From the NCBI GenBank assembly GCA_036381615.1, contig DASVCL010000002.1:14866-78865 (forward strand): a stretch of DNA of 64,000 bases, written 5' to 3'. The stretch comes from CALANV01 sp036381615 (lineage in GTDB: Bacteria > Pseudomonadota > Alphaproteobacteria > CACIAM-22H2). The notes beneath the pieces are model-generated. The model had not been told where the DNA came from. It did no database searches and worked only from the letters and a program-made list of their open reading frames with translations. Below, piece after piece: positions 53,244-62,356 of the stretch; positions within the stretch are counted from its first letter, which is position 1, and each line of letters opens with the position of its first letter. Both the position numbers and the translations under genes were made by a program.

Positions 53244-53861
53244 TCAGGACGGCGGCGGCGCGAAACGTCGCGGATCGTCCTTCATCAACACGTGGCTGAC
53301 GACGCGGCGCACATAATTGATGTTCCGCGCAATGTCGAGGACGCGGTCGAGCTCGGCCTGATCCTGGGCGACGCCCAGCAGATAGACCACGCCGTTGACC
53401 GCCTCGATCGAGTAATTGATCGACTGTATGTCCTTGGCAAAGAGAAGCCGCGAGCGCAGCTCGCCGACGATCATGGTATCGCGGGCATAGGTTCCGAAGC
53501 CGCCCTCGTCGGTCACCTCGATCTCGTTGATGACCTCGCGGACGCCGCGCGCCTTCCAGGCGAGCTGCACAGCATCGGCCCGCGTGTCGGCGTCCTTGAC
53601 GGCGCCGGTGAGGAGGACACGTCCCTCATGAACCTGAAGGTTCACGTTGAGGAACAGGGTCTCGCTCTTCTGCAGCCAGTAATGGTTGATCTCGGCGCGG
53701 ATCGCCGTATCGCTGACGGCGCCCTTCACGCCGCGCTCCTGCGCGGCAGTGACGCCGGTGACGGCGCCGGCACCGATGAAAGCACCGGCACAGCCCTGCA
53801 GCGGCAGGACCGCGACGAGCAGCAGAGCCGACACGAGCAGACGGCCGGAACGGTCGGTCAC
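53244..53861 (-). CDS. Dual-BON-domain lipoprotein, DolP-like
   Basis: From GTG at 53861 (GGGGGG upstream) the protein has 205 residues. The lipobox LPLQGC gives Cys24. Two BON domains follow (about 50-115 and 125-195), with LNVNLQVHEGRVLLTGAV and IEAVNGVVYLLGVAQDQ. E. coli DolP (YraP) has this architecture, binds anionic phospholipid in the outer membrane and supports envelope integrity. The synteny rsmI-lpoA-yraN-dolP of E. coli is nearly kept here, which supports orthology. Confidence 0.87.
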   Translation of the reverse strand: MTDRSGRLLVSALLLVAVLPLQGCAGAFIGAGAVTGVTAAQERGVKGAVSDTAIRAEINHYWLQKSETLFLNVNLQVHEGRVLLTGAVKDADTRADAVQLAWKARGVREVINEIEVTDEGGFGTYARDTMIVGELRSRLLFAKDIQSINYSIEAVNGVVYLLGVAQDQAELDRVLDIARNINYVRRVVSHVLMKDDPRRFAPPPS

Positions 53862-53895
53862 GGAACCCCCCAAAATGATGACGGCAGCGTCGTAT

Positions 53896-54279
53896 CTATT
53901 TAGTACGAGCGTGCAAGTCTCGCCAAGCGTCGACGACATGCTTCGGAACGCGCCAGGGCGTGACAAAAATGGCATCAAACCGGCAATCCAGGCCCGCGAG
54001 TTCCGGCCGGGACGCGAGGAACGCCGCGGCGGCACGCGCAATCCGGGCCCGCTGCCGCGCCACGATCGCCTCGGCCGCGGCGGCAACCGCGCGGCGCGCC
54101 TTCACCTCGACGAAGACGAGTTGCCGCCCGCGGCGCACGACGAGATCGATTTCCCCGACCGACGTGCGGACATTGCGCGCAACGATGCGATAGCCGGCGA
54201 GGCGGAGGCGCAGGGCCGCGATCCATTCCGCGTAGCGCCCCCGGCGCTCGGCGCGCACGCGCTCCCGCGCCGCGGTCAC
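53896..54279 (-). CDS. yraN: YraN/UPF0102 family protein
   Basis: The 127 residues have the endonuclease-like UPF0102 pattern: GYRIVARNVRTSVGEIDLVVRR, then FVEVKARR, where Glu, Asp and E-x-K form a restriction-endonuclease-type site. Function is not proven; a Holliday-junction resolvase-like or DNA-repair role has been suggested. It overlaps rsmI by four bases (ATGA), as usual. Confidence 0.93.
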   Translation of the reverse strand: MTAARERVRAERRGRYAEWIAALRLRLAGYRIVARNVRTSVGEIDLVVRRGRQLVFVEVKARRAVAAAAEAIVARQRARIARAAAAFLASRPELAGLDCRFDAIFVTPWRVPKHVVDAWRDLHARTK

Positions 54280-55172
54280 GACCGTCCTTTGGCGAGTTCG
54301 AGCGCGCGCGCATAGACCTGGCGCCGCGACAGCCCGGTGGCTTCGGCGACGGCGGCGGCCGCGTCGCGCACGCTCGACGTGGCGAGGGCCGCGGCGAGCC
54401 GGGCGTCAAGTGCCGCCATATCGGCTGCGGCATCCCCGGATCTTGGCGGCGGGCCCACGACGATGACGACCTCGCCCTTGGGCGGCCCGGCCGCCGCGTA
54501 GTGCGCCGCAAGTTCGTCCAGCGTTCCGCGCCGCGTTTCCTCGAAGAGCTTGGTCAGCTCTCGAACGACTGCCGCCTCGCGCGGCCCTAGGACCGCCGCC
54601 ATGTCGACGAGGCATTCCGGCAGGCGGTGCGGCGCTTCGAAAACGACGAGCGTCGCCGGAACCTGCGCCAGCTCCTCGAGCGCCTTGCGGCGCGGCCCCG
54701 GCTTCTGCGGAAGAAAGCCGCTGCACAGGAACCGGTCCGTCGGCAGACCCGAGATGGAGAGCGCGGCGACCGCGGCCGACGGGCCGGGAATGGCGGTCAC
54801 CGCCAGGCCCGCCTCGCGCACGGCCCGCACGAGCCGATAGCCGGGATCGGAGATGAGCGGTGTGCCGGCATCGGATACCAGCGCGACCGCTTTGCCCGCC
54901 CGGATCTGATCGACGAGTTCGTCCTGCGTGCGGTCGCTCGCATGATCATCGTAGCGGACCAACCGCGGACGCCCGATCCCCAGCGCCTGCAGCAGCCGGG
55001 CGGTCACACGCGTATCCTCGCAGGCGATGATCTCGACCGCCCCGAGGATTGCGATCGCCCGACGCGAGATGTCGCCGAGATTGCCGAGCGGAGTCGCGAC
55101 GACATACAGGCCCGAGGCCAATTTACTTGCGTCCGACTCGCCGTTACGCTCGGCCTTCCGATGGGAGGGCAT
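54276..55172 (-). CDS. rsmI: 16S rRNA 2'-O-ribose C1402 methyltransferase
   Basis: The 298 residues form an SPOUT-unrelated, tetrapyrrole-methylase-fold enzyme. GLYVVATPLGNLGDISRRA opens it, with EDTRVTARLL, SDAGTPLISDPGYRLV and GPSAAVAALSISGLP as landmarks. It methylates the ribose of C1402 in the ribosomal P site. It is first in the minus-strand run with yraN and divergent, by 65 bases, from the LpoA-like gene. A C-terminal helical part is typical. Confidence 0.95.
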   Translation of the reverse strand: MPSHRKAERNGESDASKLASGLYVVATPLGNLGDISRRAIAILGAVEIIACEDTRVTARLLQALGIGRPRLVRYDDHASDRTQDELVDQIRAGKAVALVSDAGTPLISDPGYRLVRAVREAGLAVTAIPGPSAAVAALSISGLPTDRFLCSGFLPQKPGPRRKALEELAQVPATLVVFEAPHRLPECLVDMAAVLGPREAAVVRELTKLFEETRRGTLDELAAHYAAAGPPKGEVVIVVGPPPRSGDAAADMAALDARLAAALATSSVRDAAAAVAEATGLSRRQVYARALELAKGRS

Positions 55173-55237
55173 GATTGATCGCTCGTCTTTGCTCTTTGTT
55201 CGTCGATCGTGAGTCGCGCGGGCGGGGAAAGACCCGG

Positions 55238-56563
55238 GTGCGGCTCGTCGCGGTCGTCGCGGCTGCCGTACTGGCCCTTACGGGCTGCGAGACCAAGGTA
55301 CGGAGTCCCGAGGGCGGCATTCAAGCCGCGATTCCGCCGGCCGAACCGATCGTGCCGCCGGGCGCGACGCCGGTCGAGATCACGCCGCTGACCTCGGCGC
55401 CGCTGCCGCCGCCGCCGACCACGGCGGAGACGATCAGGGTCGCCGTCCTGCTGCCGCTTTCGGGGCCGAGTGCCGCGCTCGGTCGCGCACTTCTGGACGC
55501 GGCGCAATTGGCGCTGTTCGATCTGGGCGACGAACGGCTGGAACTGTTGCCGCGCGACACGGGGGGCACGCCGGAAGGGGCGGCGGCAGCTGCGGAGGAC
55601 GTACTGAGCGTCGGGGCGCGGCTCATCGTCGGCCCTGTCTTTTCCGCGGAAACCGCAGCGGTCGCGCCGCGCGCGCAGGCGGCGGGGATCAACGTCCTCA
55701 GCCTGTCGAACGACCTGTCGGTAGCGGCCCCCGGCGTCTTCGTTCTCGGCGTGCCACCCCGCCTCCAGATCGAGCGCGTCCTGACGTTCGCGCGCGCGCG
55801 GGGCCTTTCCCAATATGCCGCCCTGCTACCGAGCAACAGCTATGGCGCTGCCGTCGAAGCGGCCCTGTATGAAACGGTGAACCGCAGCGGCGGACAGATC
55901 GTGACGATCGAGCGTTACGAACCGGGCGCCTCCGACGTATCATCGGTCGTCCGGCGCCTTGCCTCGTACGAACAGCGCCGCGCGGCGCTCGAACAGCAGC
56001 GCCGTGAGCTCGAAAGCCGCGGTGACGAGATCAGCCGCCAGGCATTGCGGCGGCTGGACGGGATCGAGACGCTGGGTGAAGTCGCCTTCGACTCGGTGCT
56101 TCTGCCCGATTTCGGCGATCGCCTGCTGGCGATCGCGCCGCTTCTGCCCTACTACGACATCGATCCGTCGCGCGTGCGGTTTCTCGGTACGGCGCTGTGG
56201 GACGATCCGCGCATCACGCGCGAGCCCGCTCTCGTCGGCGGCTGGTTCGCGGCCCCGCCGCCCGAAGCGCGCGACGCCTTCGTCAAGCGGTATCGCGCGG
56301 TGTATCACCAGGATCCGCCGCGTGTCGCGACGATCATCTACGACGCCGTCGCCATGGCTGCCGTCCTCGCGCGCGGCGAGAACGGTGCGGACTACTCGGT
56401 GGAGGCGCTCACCAATCCCGTCGGATTCGCCGGAATGGACGGCGTTTTCCGCCTGCGTCCCGATGGGTCGGTCGACCGCAATCTCGCGGTGCTGGAGGTA
56501 CAGCGCAACGGCTTCCGGACGGTGTCACCCGCGGCCGAGAGCTTCGAGACCCCGACACAATAG
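55238..56563 (+). CDS. LpoA-like penicillin-binding protein activator lipoprotein
   Basis: From GTG at 55238 the protein has 441 residues with lipobox LALTGC (Cys17). A Pro-rich linker (about 25-65) leads to a periplasmic-binding-protein type I fold: IRVAVLLPLSGPSAALGRALLDAAQLALFD. E. coli LpoA, next to rsmI and yraN, activates PBP1A with its C-terminal domain of this fold. The N-terminal TPR-like domain of LpoA is missing, as is usual in Alphaproteobacteria. A short coiled-coil (YEQRRAALEQQRRELESRGD) interrupts the fold. An upstream ATG in the frame would spoil the signal peptide. Confidence 0.85.
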   Translation: MRLVAVVAAAVLALTGCETKVRSPEGGIQAAIPPAEPIVPPGATPVEITPLTSAPLPPPPTTAETIRVAVLLPLSGPSAALGRALLDAAQLALFDLGDERLELLPRDTGGTPEGAAAAAEDVLSVGARLIVGPVFSAETAAVAPRAQAAGINVLSLSNDLSVAAPGVFVLGVPPRLQIERVLTFARARGLSQYAALLPSNSYGAAVEAALYETVNRSGGQIVTIERYEPGASDVSSVVRRLASYEQRRAALEQQRRELESRGDEISRQALRRLDGIETLGEVAFDSVLLPDFGDRLLAIAPLLPYYDIDPSRVRFLGTALWDDPRITREPALVGGWFAAPPPEARDAFVKRYRAVYHQDPPRVATIIYDAVAMAAVLARGENGADYSVEALTNPVGFAGMDGVFRLRPDGSVDRNLAVLEVQRNGFRTVSPAAESFETPTQ

Positions 56564-56570
56564 CCGCCGG

Positions 56571-57785
56571 TCAGGCAAGGAGTTCGCCCAGGACGGCGTT
56601 CAGCACCTTGCGGCCCGCCGGCGTCGCCCGGATGCCGCCGGTTGCGGTGGTCGCGAGGAACCCGCCCGCGACCAGCCGGTCGCGCCGGCCCGCATCGACG
56701 GCACGGTCGAGCGAAACACCCGTTCGGCGCGCGAAGCGCACCGGATCGACGCCTTCGGACAGACGCAGGCCCATCATCAGTGCCTCGGCCGCCGCATCCT
56801 GCGCGGGCACGACCGTTCGCTCCGCCGTGCCGTGCCCCGTCCGTCGCACACGATCGATCCAGGTCTCCGGCGCCTTTTCCTGGCGCGTCGCGATGCGGAT
56901 ATTCCCGTCGGTCAAGCGTCCGTGCGCGCCGGGACCCACGCCGATATAGTCCTCGTAGCGCCAGTAGACGAGATTGTGCCGGCACTCGCCGCCGGGCCTT
57001 GCATGATTGGAAACCTCGTACGCGGCGAAACCTGCGTCGGCGAGCAGCTCCTGCGTGACATCGTACAGTGCCTCGGCCGTGACCTCGTCCGGCACGGCAA
57101 GCTCGCTGCGCGCGGCGAGCGTGTGGAATGCCGTGCCCGGCTCTATCGTCAGCTGGTAGACCGAGAGATGATCGCCGGCGAGCGCGATCGCCTCGGCGAG
57201 CTCGGATCGCCATGCCGCGATCGATTGCGCCGGCCGCGCATAGATGAGATCGAAGGAGTAGCGCGGAAAATGCGTCGCGGCGGCCGCGATGGCGGCGCGC
57301 GCTTCGGCCACATCGTGCGCGCGCCCCAGAAAACGTAGCGCGGACGGCTCGAGCGCCTGCACGCCGATCGAGACCCGGTTGACGCCGGCCGAACGGAAGC
57401 CGGCGAAACGTCGGCGCTCCGCCGAATTGGGGTTCGCCTCGAGCGTGATTTCGATCCGATCGTCGATGCGCCAGTTGCGTGCGATGCGGTCGATCACCGC
57501 CGACGCCGTCTGCGGCGACATCAGCGAGGGTGTCCCGCCGCCGAAGAAGACCGACGTCACCTTGCGGCCGCGTGTCTCGGCTGCGAAATGATCGAGTTCG
57601 GCGACGAGGGCATCCCGCCAGCCGTCCTCGTCGATGCGCTCGCGGACGTGGCTGTTGAAGTCGCAATAAGGGCATTTCGATCGACAGAACGGCCAATGCA
57701 CGTAGATGCCGAAGCCGTCCCCCGGATCTGCGTCGACCTTGGGATCGGTGTGCGGTCTTGCTTCAGTTCCGTCCGAAACAGGCAT
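56571..57785 (-). CDS. hemW: Radical SAM heme chaperone HemW
   Basis: The 404 residues contain the [4Fe-4S] motif CxxxCxxC (Cys34, Cys38, Cys41) with FNSH following. SAM-binding GGGTPSLM and EANPNS and the later RVSIGVQAL are present. HemW delivers heme to respiratory enzymes and was formerly misnamed as an oxygen-independent coproporphyrinogen oxidase. The fourth Cys of true HemN (CxxxCxxCxC) is replaced by Phe, as expected for HemW. The ATG at 57785 overlaps the end of rdgB by 23 bases. Confidence 0.95.
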   Translation of the reverse strand: MPVSDGTEARPHTDPKVDADPGDGFGIYVHWPFCRSKCPYCDFNSHVRERIDEDGWRDALVAELDHFAAETRGRKVTSVFFGGGTPSLMSPQTASAVIDRIARNWRIDDRIEITLEANPNSAERRRFAGFRSAGVNRVSIGVQALEPSALRFLGRAHDVAEARAAIAAAATHFPRYSFDLIYARPAQSIAAWRSELAEAIALAGDHLSVYQLTIEPGTAFHTLAARSELAVPDEVTAEALYDVTQELLADAGFAAYEVSNHARPGGECRHNLVYWRYEDYIGVGPGAHGRLTDGNIRIATRQEKAPETWIDRVRRTGHGTAERTVVPAQDAAAEALMMGLRLSEGVDPVRFARRTGVSLDRAVDAGRRDRLVAGGFLATTATGGIRATPAGRKVLNAVLGELLA

Positions 57786-58365
57786 CGATGAGTTTCGCGA
57801 AAGCGGCGGCGCGGTGGCTGATGGCATGCTTCGCGGCCGGCTCCATCTCGCCGAATGTCAGGCTGTGTCCTTCGGGCACGAACATCGGGTCGTAGCCGAA
57901 CCCCCGGTCGCCGCGGGGCGGCCAGACCAGCCGCCCGTGGACTTCGCCCCGAAAGATCTCGACATGGTCATCCGGCCAGGCCAGGGCAAGGGCGGCGACG
58001 AAGAAGGCGCGGCGATCTTCGTTTCCGGCGAGTGCCGCCTCCACCTTCTCCATCGCCAGCCGGAAGTCCTTGTCCGGACCCGCCCACCGCGCGGAGTAGA
58101 TGCCGGGCGCGCCGTCGATCGCCGGCACGCACAGGCCCGAATCGTCGGCCAGCGCGGGAAGCGCGCCGCGCCGCGCTGCGGCACGCGCCTTGAGCGCCGC
58201 ATTGGCCTCGAACGTCGTCCCGGTCTCGTCCGGTTCGGGCAGGCCCAGCGCCGCTGCCGAGACGACCTCGACGCCAAACGGCGCCAACAGCACCGCGATC
58301 TCGCGGACCTTGCCCGGGTTGTGGCTGGCAATGATGAGGCGCTTGTCTTCAAGACGACGTGGCAT
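57763..58365 (-). CDS. rdgB: dITP/XTP pyrophosphatase
   Basis: The 200 residues hydrolyse non-canonical purine triphosphates. ASHNPGKVREI, DETGTTFEANAALKA, ADDSGLCV and GRGFGYDPMF-like GDRGFGYDPMFVPEG are the diagnostic segments, and SHRAAAF closes the active site. It overlaps hemW downstream. Upstream, a small lipoprotein gene is divergent. Confidence 0.96.
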   Translation of the reverse strand: MPRRLEDKRLIIASHNPGKVREIAVLLAPFGVEVVSAAALGLPEPDETGTTFEANAALKARAAARRGALPALADDSGLCVPAIDGAPGIYSARWAGPDKDFRLAMEKVEAALAGNEDRRAFFVAALALAWPDDHVEIFRGEVHGRLVWPPRGDRGFGYDPMFVPEGHSLTFGEMEPAAKHAISHRAAAFAKLIDACFGRN

Positions 58366-58439
58366 GGCGAGGACTTTCGTGGAACGTCGGCGCGGCGCAA
58401 GCGTTGCAATTACCGCGTCGCGCCGAGATACCGCAACAC

Positions 58440-58697
58440 ATGGATGCCGTCCGGCTGAGCACAGGTGTCGCCGCCATCTTCCTGGCGCTCGTCACGGGCT
58501 GCGGGCCGGGCGCGATCGCCCCCACCTATGACTATCGAGGGGCCTACGGCGGAATCGCCGCGCCCGACTTCATCGAGCGGGAGTTCGAGAATTACGCGCG
58601 GCTTGTCTGCGGCGACGGCGACTATCGGGTCCTCGACCGTCATTTCGTCGGCATGGACGGACCCCAATATGTCTGGATCCGCTTCGGCTGCACCTAG
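58440..58697 (+). CDS. Small lipoprotein, unknown
   Basis: The 85 residues begin with a lipoprotein signal (VAAIFLALVTGC, Cys21). The mature part contains DFIEREFENYARLVCGDGDYRVLDRHFVGMDGPQYVWIRF in pieces, with one further Cys pair. No family is recognised. It is divergent from rdgB and its end is eight bases from the convergent rph stop, so it occupies a precise gene-sized gap between core genes. Membrane-anchored location is predicted from the lipobox only. Confidence 0.65.
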   Translation: MDAVRLSTGVAAIFLALVTGCGPGAIAPTYDYRGAYGGIAAPDFIEREFENYARLVCGDGDYRVLDRHFVGMDGPQYVWIRFGCT

Positions 58698-58705
58698 GGA
58701 ATCAT

Positions 58706-59422
58706 CTACGCGCCGATCGCCTGCCGCTGGAGGGCGATGAGCTGGTCCACGCCCTTGCGCGCGAGTGCGAGCATGTCGAGGAAACGCGATTCCGAGAACG
58801 GCACCCGTTCGGCCGTGCCCTGGACCTCGACGATTCCGCCTGAGCCGGTGAACACGAAATTGGCATCTGCCTCCGCGGTCGAATCCTCGGCATAGTCGAG
58901 ATCGAGCACCGGAACGCCCTCGAAGATCCCGCATGAGACGGCGGCGACGTGATCGAGCAGCGGGCTCCGTGGCAGCGTCCCCGACCTCACCAGCCCGTCG
59001 AGCGCGATCCGGAGCGCGACCCAGGCACCGGTGATCGCGGCCGTCCGTGTGCCGCCATCGGCCTGAATCACGTCGCAGTCGATTTTGACCTGACGTTCGC
59101 CCAACGCCTTGAGATCGACGATGGCGCGCAGCGACCGACCGATCAGTCGCTGGATTTCGAGCGTGCGGCCGCTCTGGCGTCCGCGCGAGGCCTCGCGGTC
59201 GGTCCGCGTGTGGGTCGAACGCGGCAGCATGCCGTACTCCGCCGTGATCCAGCCGGATCCGGTATTGCGCAGGAATGGCGGGACCTTGTCCTCGATCGTG
59301 GCCGTGCAAAGCACATGCGTGTCGCCGAAGCAGGCAAGGCAGGAGCCTTCGGCGTACTTGGAGACGCCGGGCTCGAGGCGGATGGTTCGGAGCGCGTCGG
59401 GCGCACGGCCGGACGGACGCAT
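58706..59422 (-). CDS. rph: RNase PH
   Basis: The 238 residues form the phosphorolytic 3'-5' exoribonuclease that trims tRNA 3' ends. MRPSGRAPDALRTIRLEPGV is the canonical start. SRGRQSGRTLEIQRLIGRSL carries phosphate- and RNA-binding arginines; DCDVIQADGGTRTAAITGA holds the catalytic acidic residues. It is divergent from hrcA across 134 bases, a pairing typical for the class. Confidence 0.96.
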   Translation of the reverse strand: MRPSGRAPDALRTIRLEPGVSKYAEGSCLACFGDTHVLCTATIEDKVPPFLRNTGSGWITAEYGMLPRSTHTRTDREASRGRQSGRTLEIQRLIGRSLRAIVDLKALGERQVKIDCDVIQADGGTRTAAITGAWVALRIALDGLVRSGTLPRSPLLDHVAAVSCGIFEGVPVLDLDYAEDSTAEADANFVFTGSGGIVEVQGTAERVPFSESRFLDMLALARKGVDQLIALQRQAIGA

Positions 59423-59556
59423 CGGGATCTCCTCTGGCAGGGAAGAAAGGCGCGCGGACCCTACTGACTTAGCCGCCTCGCGTCCAGCGGGCAGGAAGGC
59501 CGGGTGCAGCCGCTGCATTGACGTGATGTGCGGCGCTCCCTACATTTTTCAACGAT

Positions 59557-60642
59557 ATGAATATGATGTCGACGACTCCGGAGAAGGCGAACAGCGACAA
59601 GCCTTTGCCGATCGCCGAGCTGAACGAGCGCAGTCGCGAAGTATTCCGGCGTATCGTCGAGGCCTATTTCGAGACCGGGGAGCCGATCGGCTCCCGGACG
59701 CTGTCGCGCCTGCTCAGCGCCAATTTGTCGCCGGCGACGATCCGCAACGTCATGGCGGACCTGCAGGAGGCCGGCCTTCTCTACGCGCCGCATACCTCGG
59801 CGGGCCGCCTGCCGACCGAGGCGGGCCTGCGTCTGTTCGTGAACGGCCTGCTCGAGGTTGGCCGGCTGTCGGCCGACGAGCGGGCCAGCATCGACAGCCA
59901 GTGCGCGGCTGCGGGCAAGAGCATCCCGCAGATCCTGGAGGAGGCGACGACGATGCTCGCCGGCCTGTCACAGTGCGCGGGTCTCGTGCTCGCCCCCAAG
60001 ACCGAGGGTTCGCTCAAGCATGTCGAGTTCGTCGCGCTCGGGCCGGGCCGGGCCCTCGTCGTCCTGGTGACGGAAAGTGGCCTGGTGGAAAACCGGGTGA
60101 TCGAGGTGCCGCTCGGCATGCCGCCGTCGGCGCTGGTCCAGGCCGGCAACTATCTGAACGCGCGCCTGATGGGCCGCACTCTCGGCGAGGCGCGCGGCAT
60201 GATCCTTACCGAGCTCGAGCAGAAACGTGCCGAGCTCGATGAACTCACGCGAAAGGTGGTCGAAGCCGGCCTGGCGACCTGGGCCGGCGAGGGCAAGGAC
60301 AGCTATCTGCTGATCCGCGGCCAGGCGCGCCTTCTGGAAGACGTGACGGCGATCCAGGATCTGGAGCGGATACGCCTGCTGTTCGAGACGCTCGAGACGC
60401 GGGAAACCATGGTCAAGCTGCTCGATGCGGCGCAAAGCGCAGAGGGCGTTCAGATCTTCATCGGCAAGGAGAGCGCCCTGTTCGGGCTGGCCGGATGCTC
60501 GATGATCATCGCGCCCTATGCGAACAGCCGCGAGCAGATCATCGGCGCGATCGGGGTCATCGGACCGACGCGCCTCAACTATGCCCGCGTCATTCCGATC
60601 GTCGACTACACGGCCAAGGTCATCGGTCGGATGATCGGTTAG
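59557..60642 (+). CDS. hrcA: HrcA heat-shock repressor
   Basis: The 361 residues have the N-terminal winged helix (SREVFRRIVEAYFETGEPIGS and SPATIRNVMADLQEAGLL), then the GAF-like domain and the inserted dimerisation part. GLYAPHTSAGRLPT-like LLYAPHTSAGRLPTEAGLR is diagnostic. HrcA represses CIRCE-containing operons, usually groESL in this class. I see no CIRCE element (TTAGCACTC-N9-GAGTGCTAA) in the window. grpE follows after 53 bases. Confidence 0.95.
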   Translation: MNMMSTTPEKANSDKPLPIAELNERSREVFRRIVEAYFETGEPIGSRTLSRLLSANLSPATIRNVMADLQEAGLLYAPHTSAGRLPTEAGLRLFVNGLLEVGRLSADERASIDSQCAAAGKSIPQILEEATTMLAGLSQCAGLVLAPKTEGSLKHVEFVALGPGRALVVLVTESGLVENRVIEVPLGMPPSALVQAGNYLNARLMGRTLGEARGMILTELEQKRAELDELTRKVVEAGLATWAGEGKDSYLLIRGQARLLEDVTAIQDLERIRLLFETLETRETMVKLLDAAQSAEGVQIFIGKESALFGLAGCSMIIAPYANSREQIIGAIGVIGPTRLNYARVIPIVDYTAKVIGRMIG

Positions 60643-60695
60643 CCCCGACGGGGCGTTCATTTTTTCTAGATACTTTCCAGGACACGAATAGGACG

Positions 60696-61334
60696 ATGGA
60701 CGACAATGACAAGCGCGCCCCGCAGGACGGGGCCACACCCAGCGATGCTAACCCGGCCGAAACGGCTGCCGCCGCGGCTACGGCATCGGAACAGGCCGCA
60801 GCCGACGCCGCAGCGCCGTCAGAGGCGGCTCGTGTCGCCGAACTCGAGGCCGAAGTCGCACGTCTGAAGGATCAAGCCTTGCGCGCGCTGGCCGAAGCCG
60901 AGAACACGCGGCGCCGGGCGCAACGCGACATCGAGGAAAACAGCAAATACGCGATCACCGGGTTCGCCCGGGACATCCTGCCGGTGGCCGACAATCTGCG
61001 CCGGGCCATCGACTCGGTCCCGGCCGAGGCACGGCAGGCCGACGAACGGCTGGACAAGTTCGTCGCCGGCGTCGAACTGACCGAACGGGAACTCCTCGCC
61101 ACGTTGGAACGCCATGGCATTCAGCGCTTCGACCCGACGGGCCAGCCGTTCGACCACAACTTCCATCAGGCGATGATGCAGGTCGACAGCCCGACCCATG
61201 CGGCCGGGACCGTCGTTCAGGTGTTTCAGGCGGGTTACACCATCCATGGGCGGCTGCTGCGCCCGGCGATGGTTACTGTCGCGAAAGGAAACGCTGCCGA
61301 AGCGACGGGCGCGCGGGTCGATACCAGCGCCTGA
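60696..61334 (+). CDS. grpE: GrpE nucleotide-exchange factor
   Basis: The 212 residues start with a long Ala/Glu-rich disordered tail (about 1-45), then the coiled-coil helix (VAELEAEVARLKDQALRALAEAENTRRR) and the C-terminal beta domain with FDPTGQPFDHNFHQAMMQV and VVQVFQAGYTIHGRLLRPAMV. GrpE releases ADP from DnaK. dnaK is 1.1 kb downstream, with a minus-strand hypothetical gene in between, so the two are not in one operon. Confidence 0.96.
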   Translation: MDDNDKRAPQDGATPSDANPAETAAAAATASEQAAADAAAPSEAARVAELEAEVARLKDQALRALAEAENTRRRAQRDIEENSKYAITGFARDILPVADNLRRAIDSVPAEARQADERLDKFVAGVELTERELLATLERHGIQRFDPTGQPFDHNFHQAMMQVDSPTHAAGTVVQVFQAGYTIHGRLLRPAMVTVAKGNAAEATGARVDTSA

Positions 61335-61385
61335 CCGGAAGGTCCGCCGCGAAATCCCGTACGATCGTCGCGGATAGACCCGCCC

Positions 61386-61820
61386 TTATACGTCAGCCTT
61401 GATGTGCGCGGCCGGCGGAACGCCTTCGCCGGCCGAATATGCTGCGAGCGCACTCGCCGGCGCCACGGTCGGCGCGGCGGGTGGCCTCGCATACGGCATG
61501 TTGTCCGGCGGGCCGAAGATCCGCACACGGTAGAACTCCGCCCGCGGGCTCACGAGGTCGACGAACACGTTGAACGTGTTCCTGACAAGCCCGATCTCGT
61601 GGTTGAAGCCGGGGCTCTCCGCCGCGTCTTTTGCCGCGCGACGGCGTTCCGCGAACGCCTCGGCATGGCGCTGGGCGCGCTTCTCGATCAGATCCGCCGT
61701 CGTCTCATGGCCGATAGCCGGCACGGTGCGGGCGTCGGGCCAAGGCTGCATCCACGTCACCGACGGGGTGGGGCCCGACGTCGGATGCGGCAGGATATCG
61801 AGAATTTTAGCCGTATTCAT
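61386..61820 (-). CDS. Hypothetical protein, 144 residues
   Basis: I do not recognise a family. The protein has a polar N-terminal part with Pro and Trp (TPSVTWMQPWPDARTVP), a charged helix (ADLIEKRAQRHAEAFAERRR), then a segment GFNHEIGLVRNTFNVFVDLV and a Pro/Ala-rich tail. No signal or membrane helix is present. A good promoter (TTGACA, 18 bases, TTTATT) lies upstream in an AT-rich patch. It sits between grpE and dnaK in opposite orientation, an unusual place. Confidence 0.6.
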   Translation of the reverse strand: MNTAKILDILPHPTSGPTPSVTWMQPWPDARTVPAIGHETTADLIEKRAQRHAEAFAERRRAAKDAAESPGFNHEIGLVRNTFNVFVDLVSPRAEFYRVRIFGPPDNMPYARPPAAPTVAPASALAAYSAGEGVPPAAHIKADV

Positions 61821-61857
61821 GATAATTACATCCGAATACTTGCTTTCACCCAGATCG

Positions 61858-61887
61858 AATAAATAAACCTCTTGAATGTTCTGTCAA
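61858..61887 (-). promoter_or_regulatory. Sigma-70-type promoter of the 144-residue gene
   Basis: On the minus strand a perfect TTGACA (61882-61887) is followed after 18 bases by TTTATT (61858-61863). The predicted start lies about 30 bases before the ATG at 61820. The patch is far richer in A+T than its surroundings. Confidence 0.55.
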
Positions 61888-62327
61888 GCTCAAATATAAG
61901 CGGCAATATTTTCATAAAATCCAGGGCCACGTCGTTTTCGGCCGCCGCGCCGCCAGCGGGCTGCTTCGGGCCGGGGCCGGTCGTGAACGATGAATTCGTC
62001 TGCGACACCCTGCCCCTCGCGTAGGGGGCGGGAGCGGCGGAAGGACCGTCGCCTACGGCCAAGTCACGCGGCCCGTCGTGACCGGTACCCAGGCCCGGTC
62101 AGGGTGCGGCCCCTTGCGTGGCGGGTGTCTTGCTGAAGTCTTAGGCCCGACGGCCCCGGCTGCCAGCGCGTCGAGCGTTGCCGCCAGCCGGCGAGCGCGG
62201 CCTTGCTGCGCCGAGGTCGCCGTGCCCATCGGCCCGGCCCCCTGCATCACGTTCGGGTTGCGGGTCCGCCGTCCTTCGGAAATACCGTCGAAGACGGCAG
62301 AAAATTGCCAAGGACCGGCGCGGCCCG

Positions 62328-62356
62328 TTGCAGTGCCATGAAAGCCTGCCTATATA
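62328..62356 (+). promoter_or_regulatory. Candidate dnaK promoter
   Basis: TTGCAG and TATATA are separated by 17 bases. The overlapping CCTATAT also fits the -10 of alphaproteobacterial sigma-32 promoters. The leader to the ATG would be about 100 bases. Confidence 0.45.
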
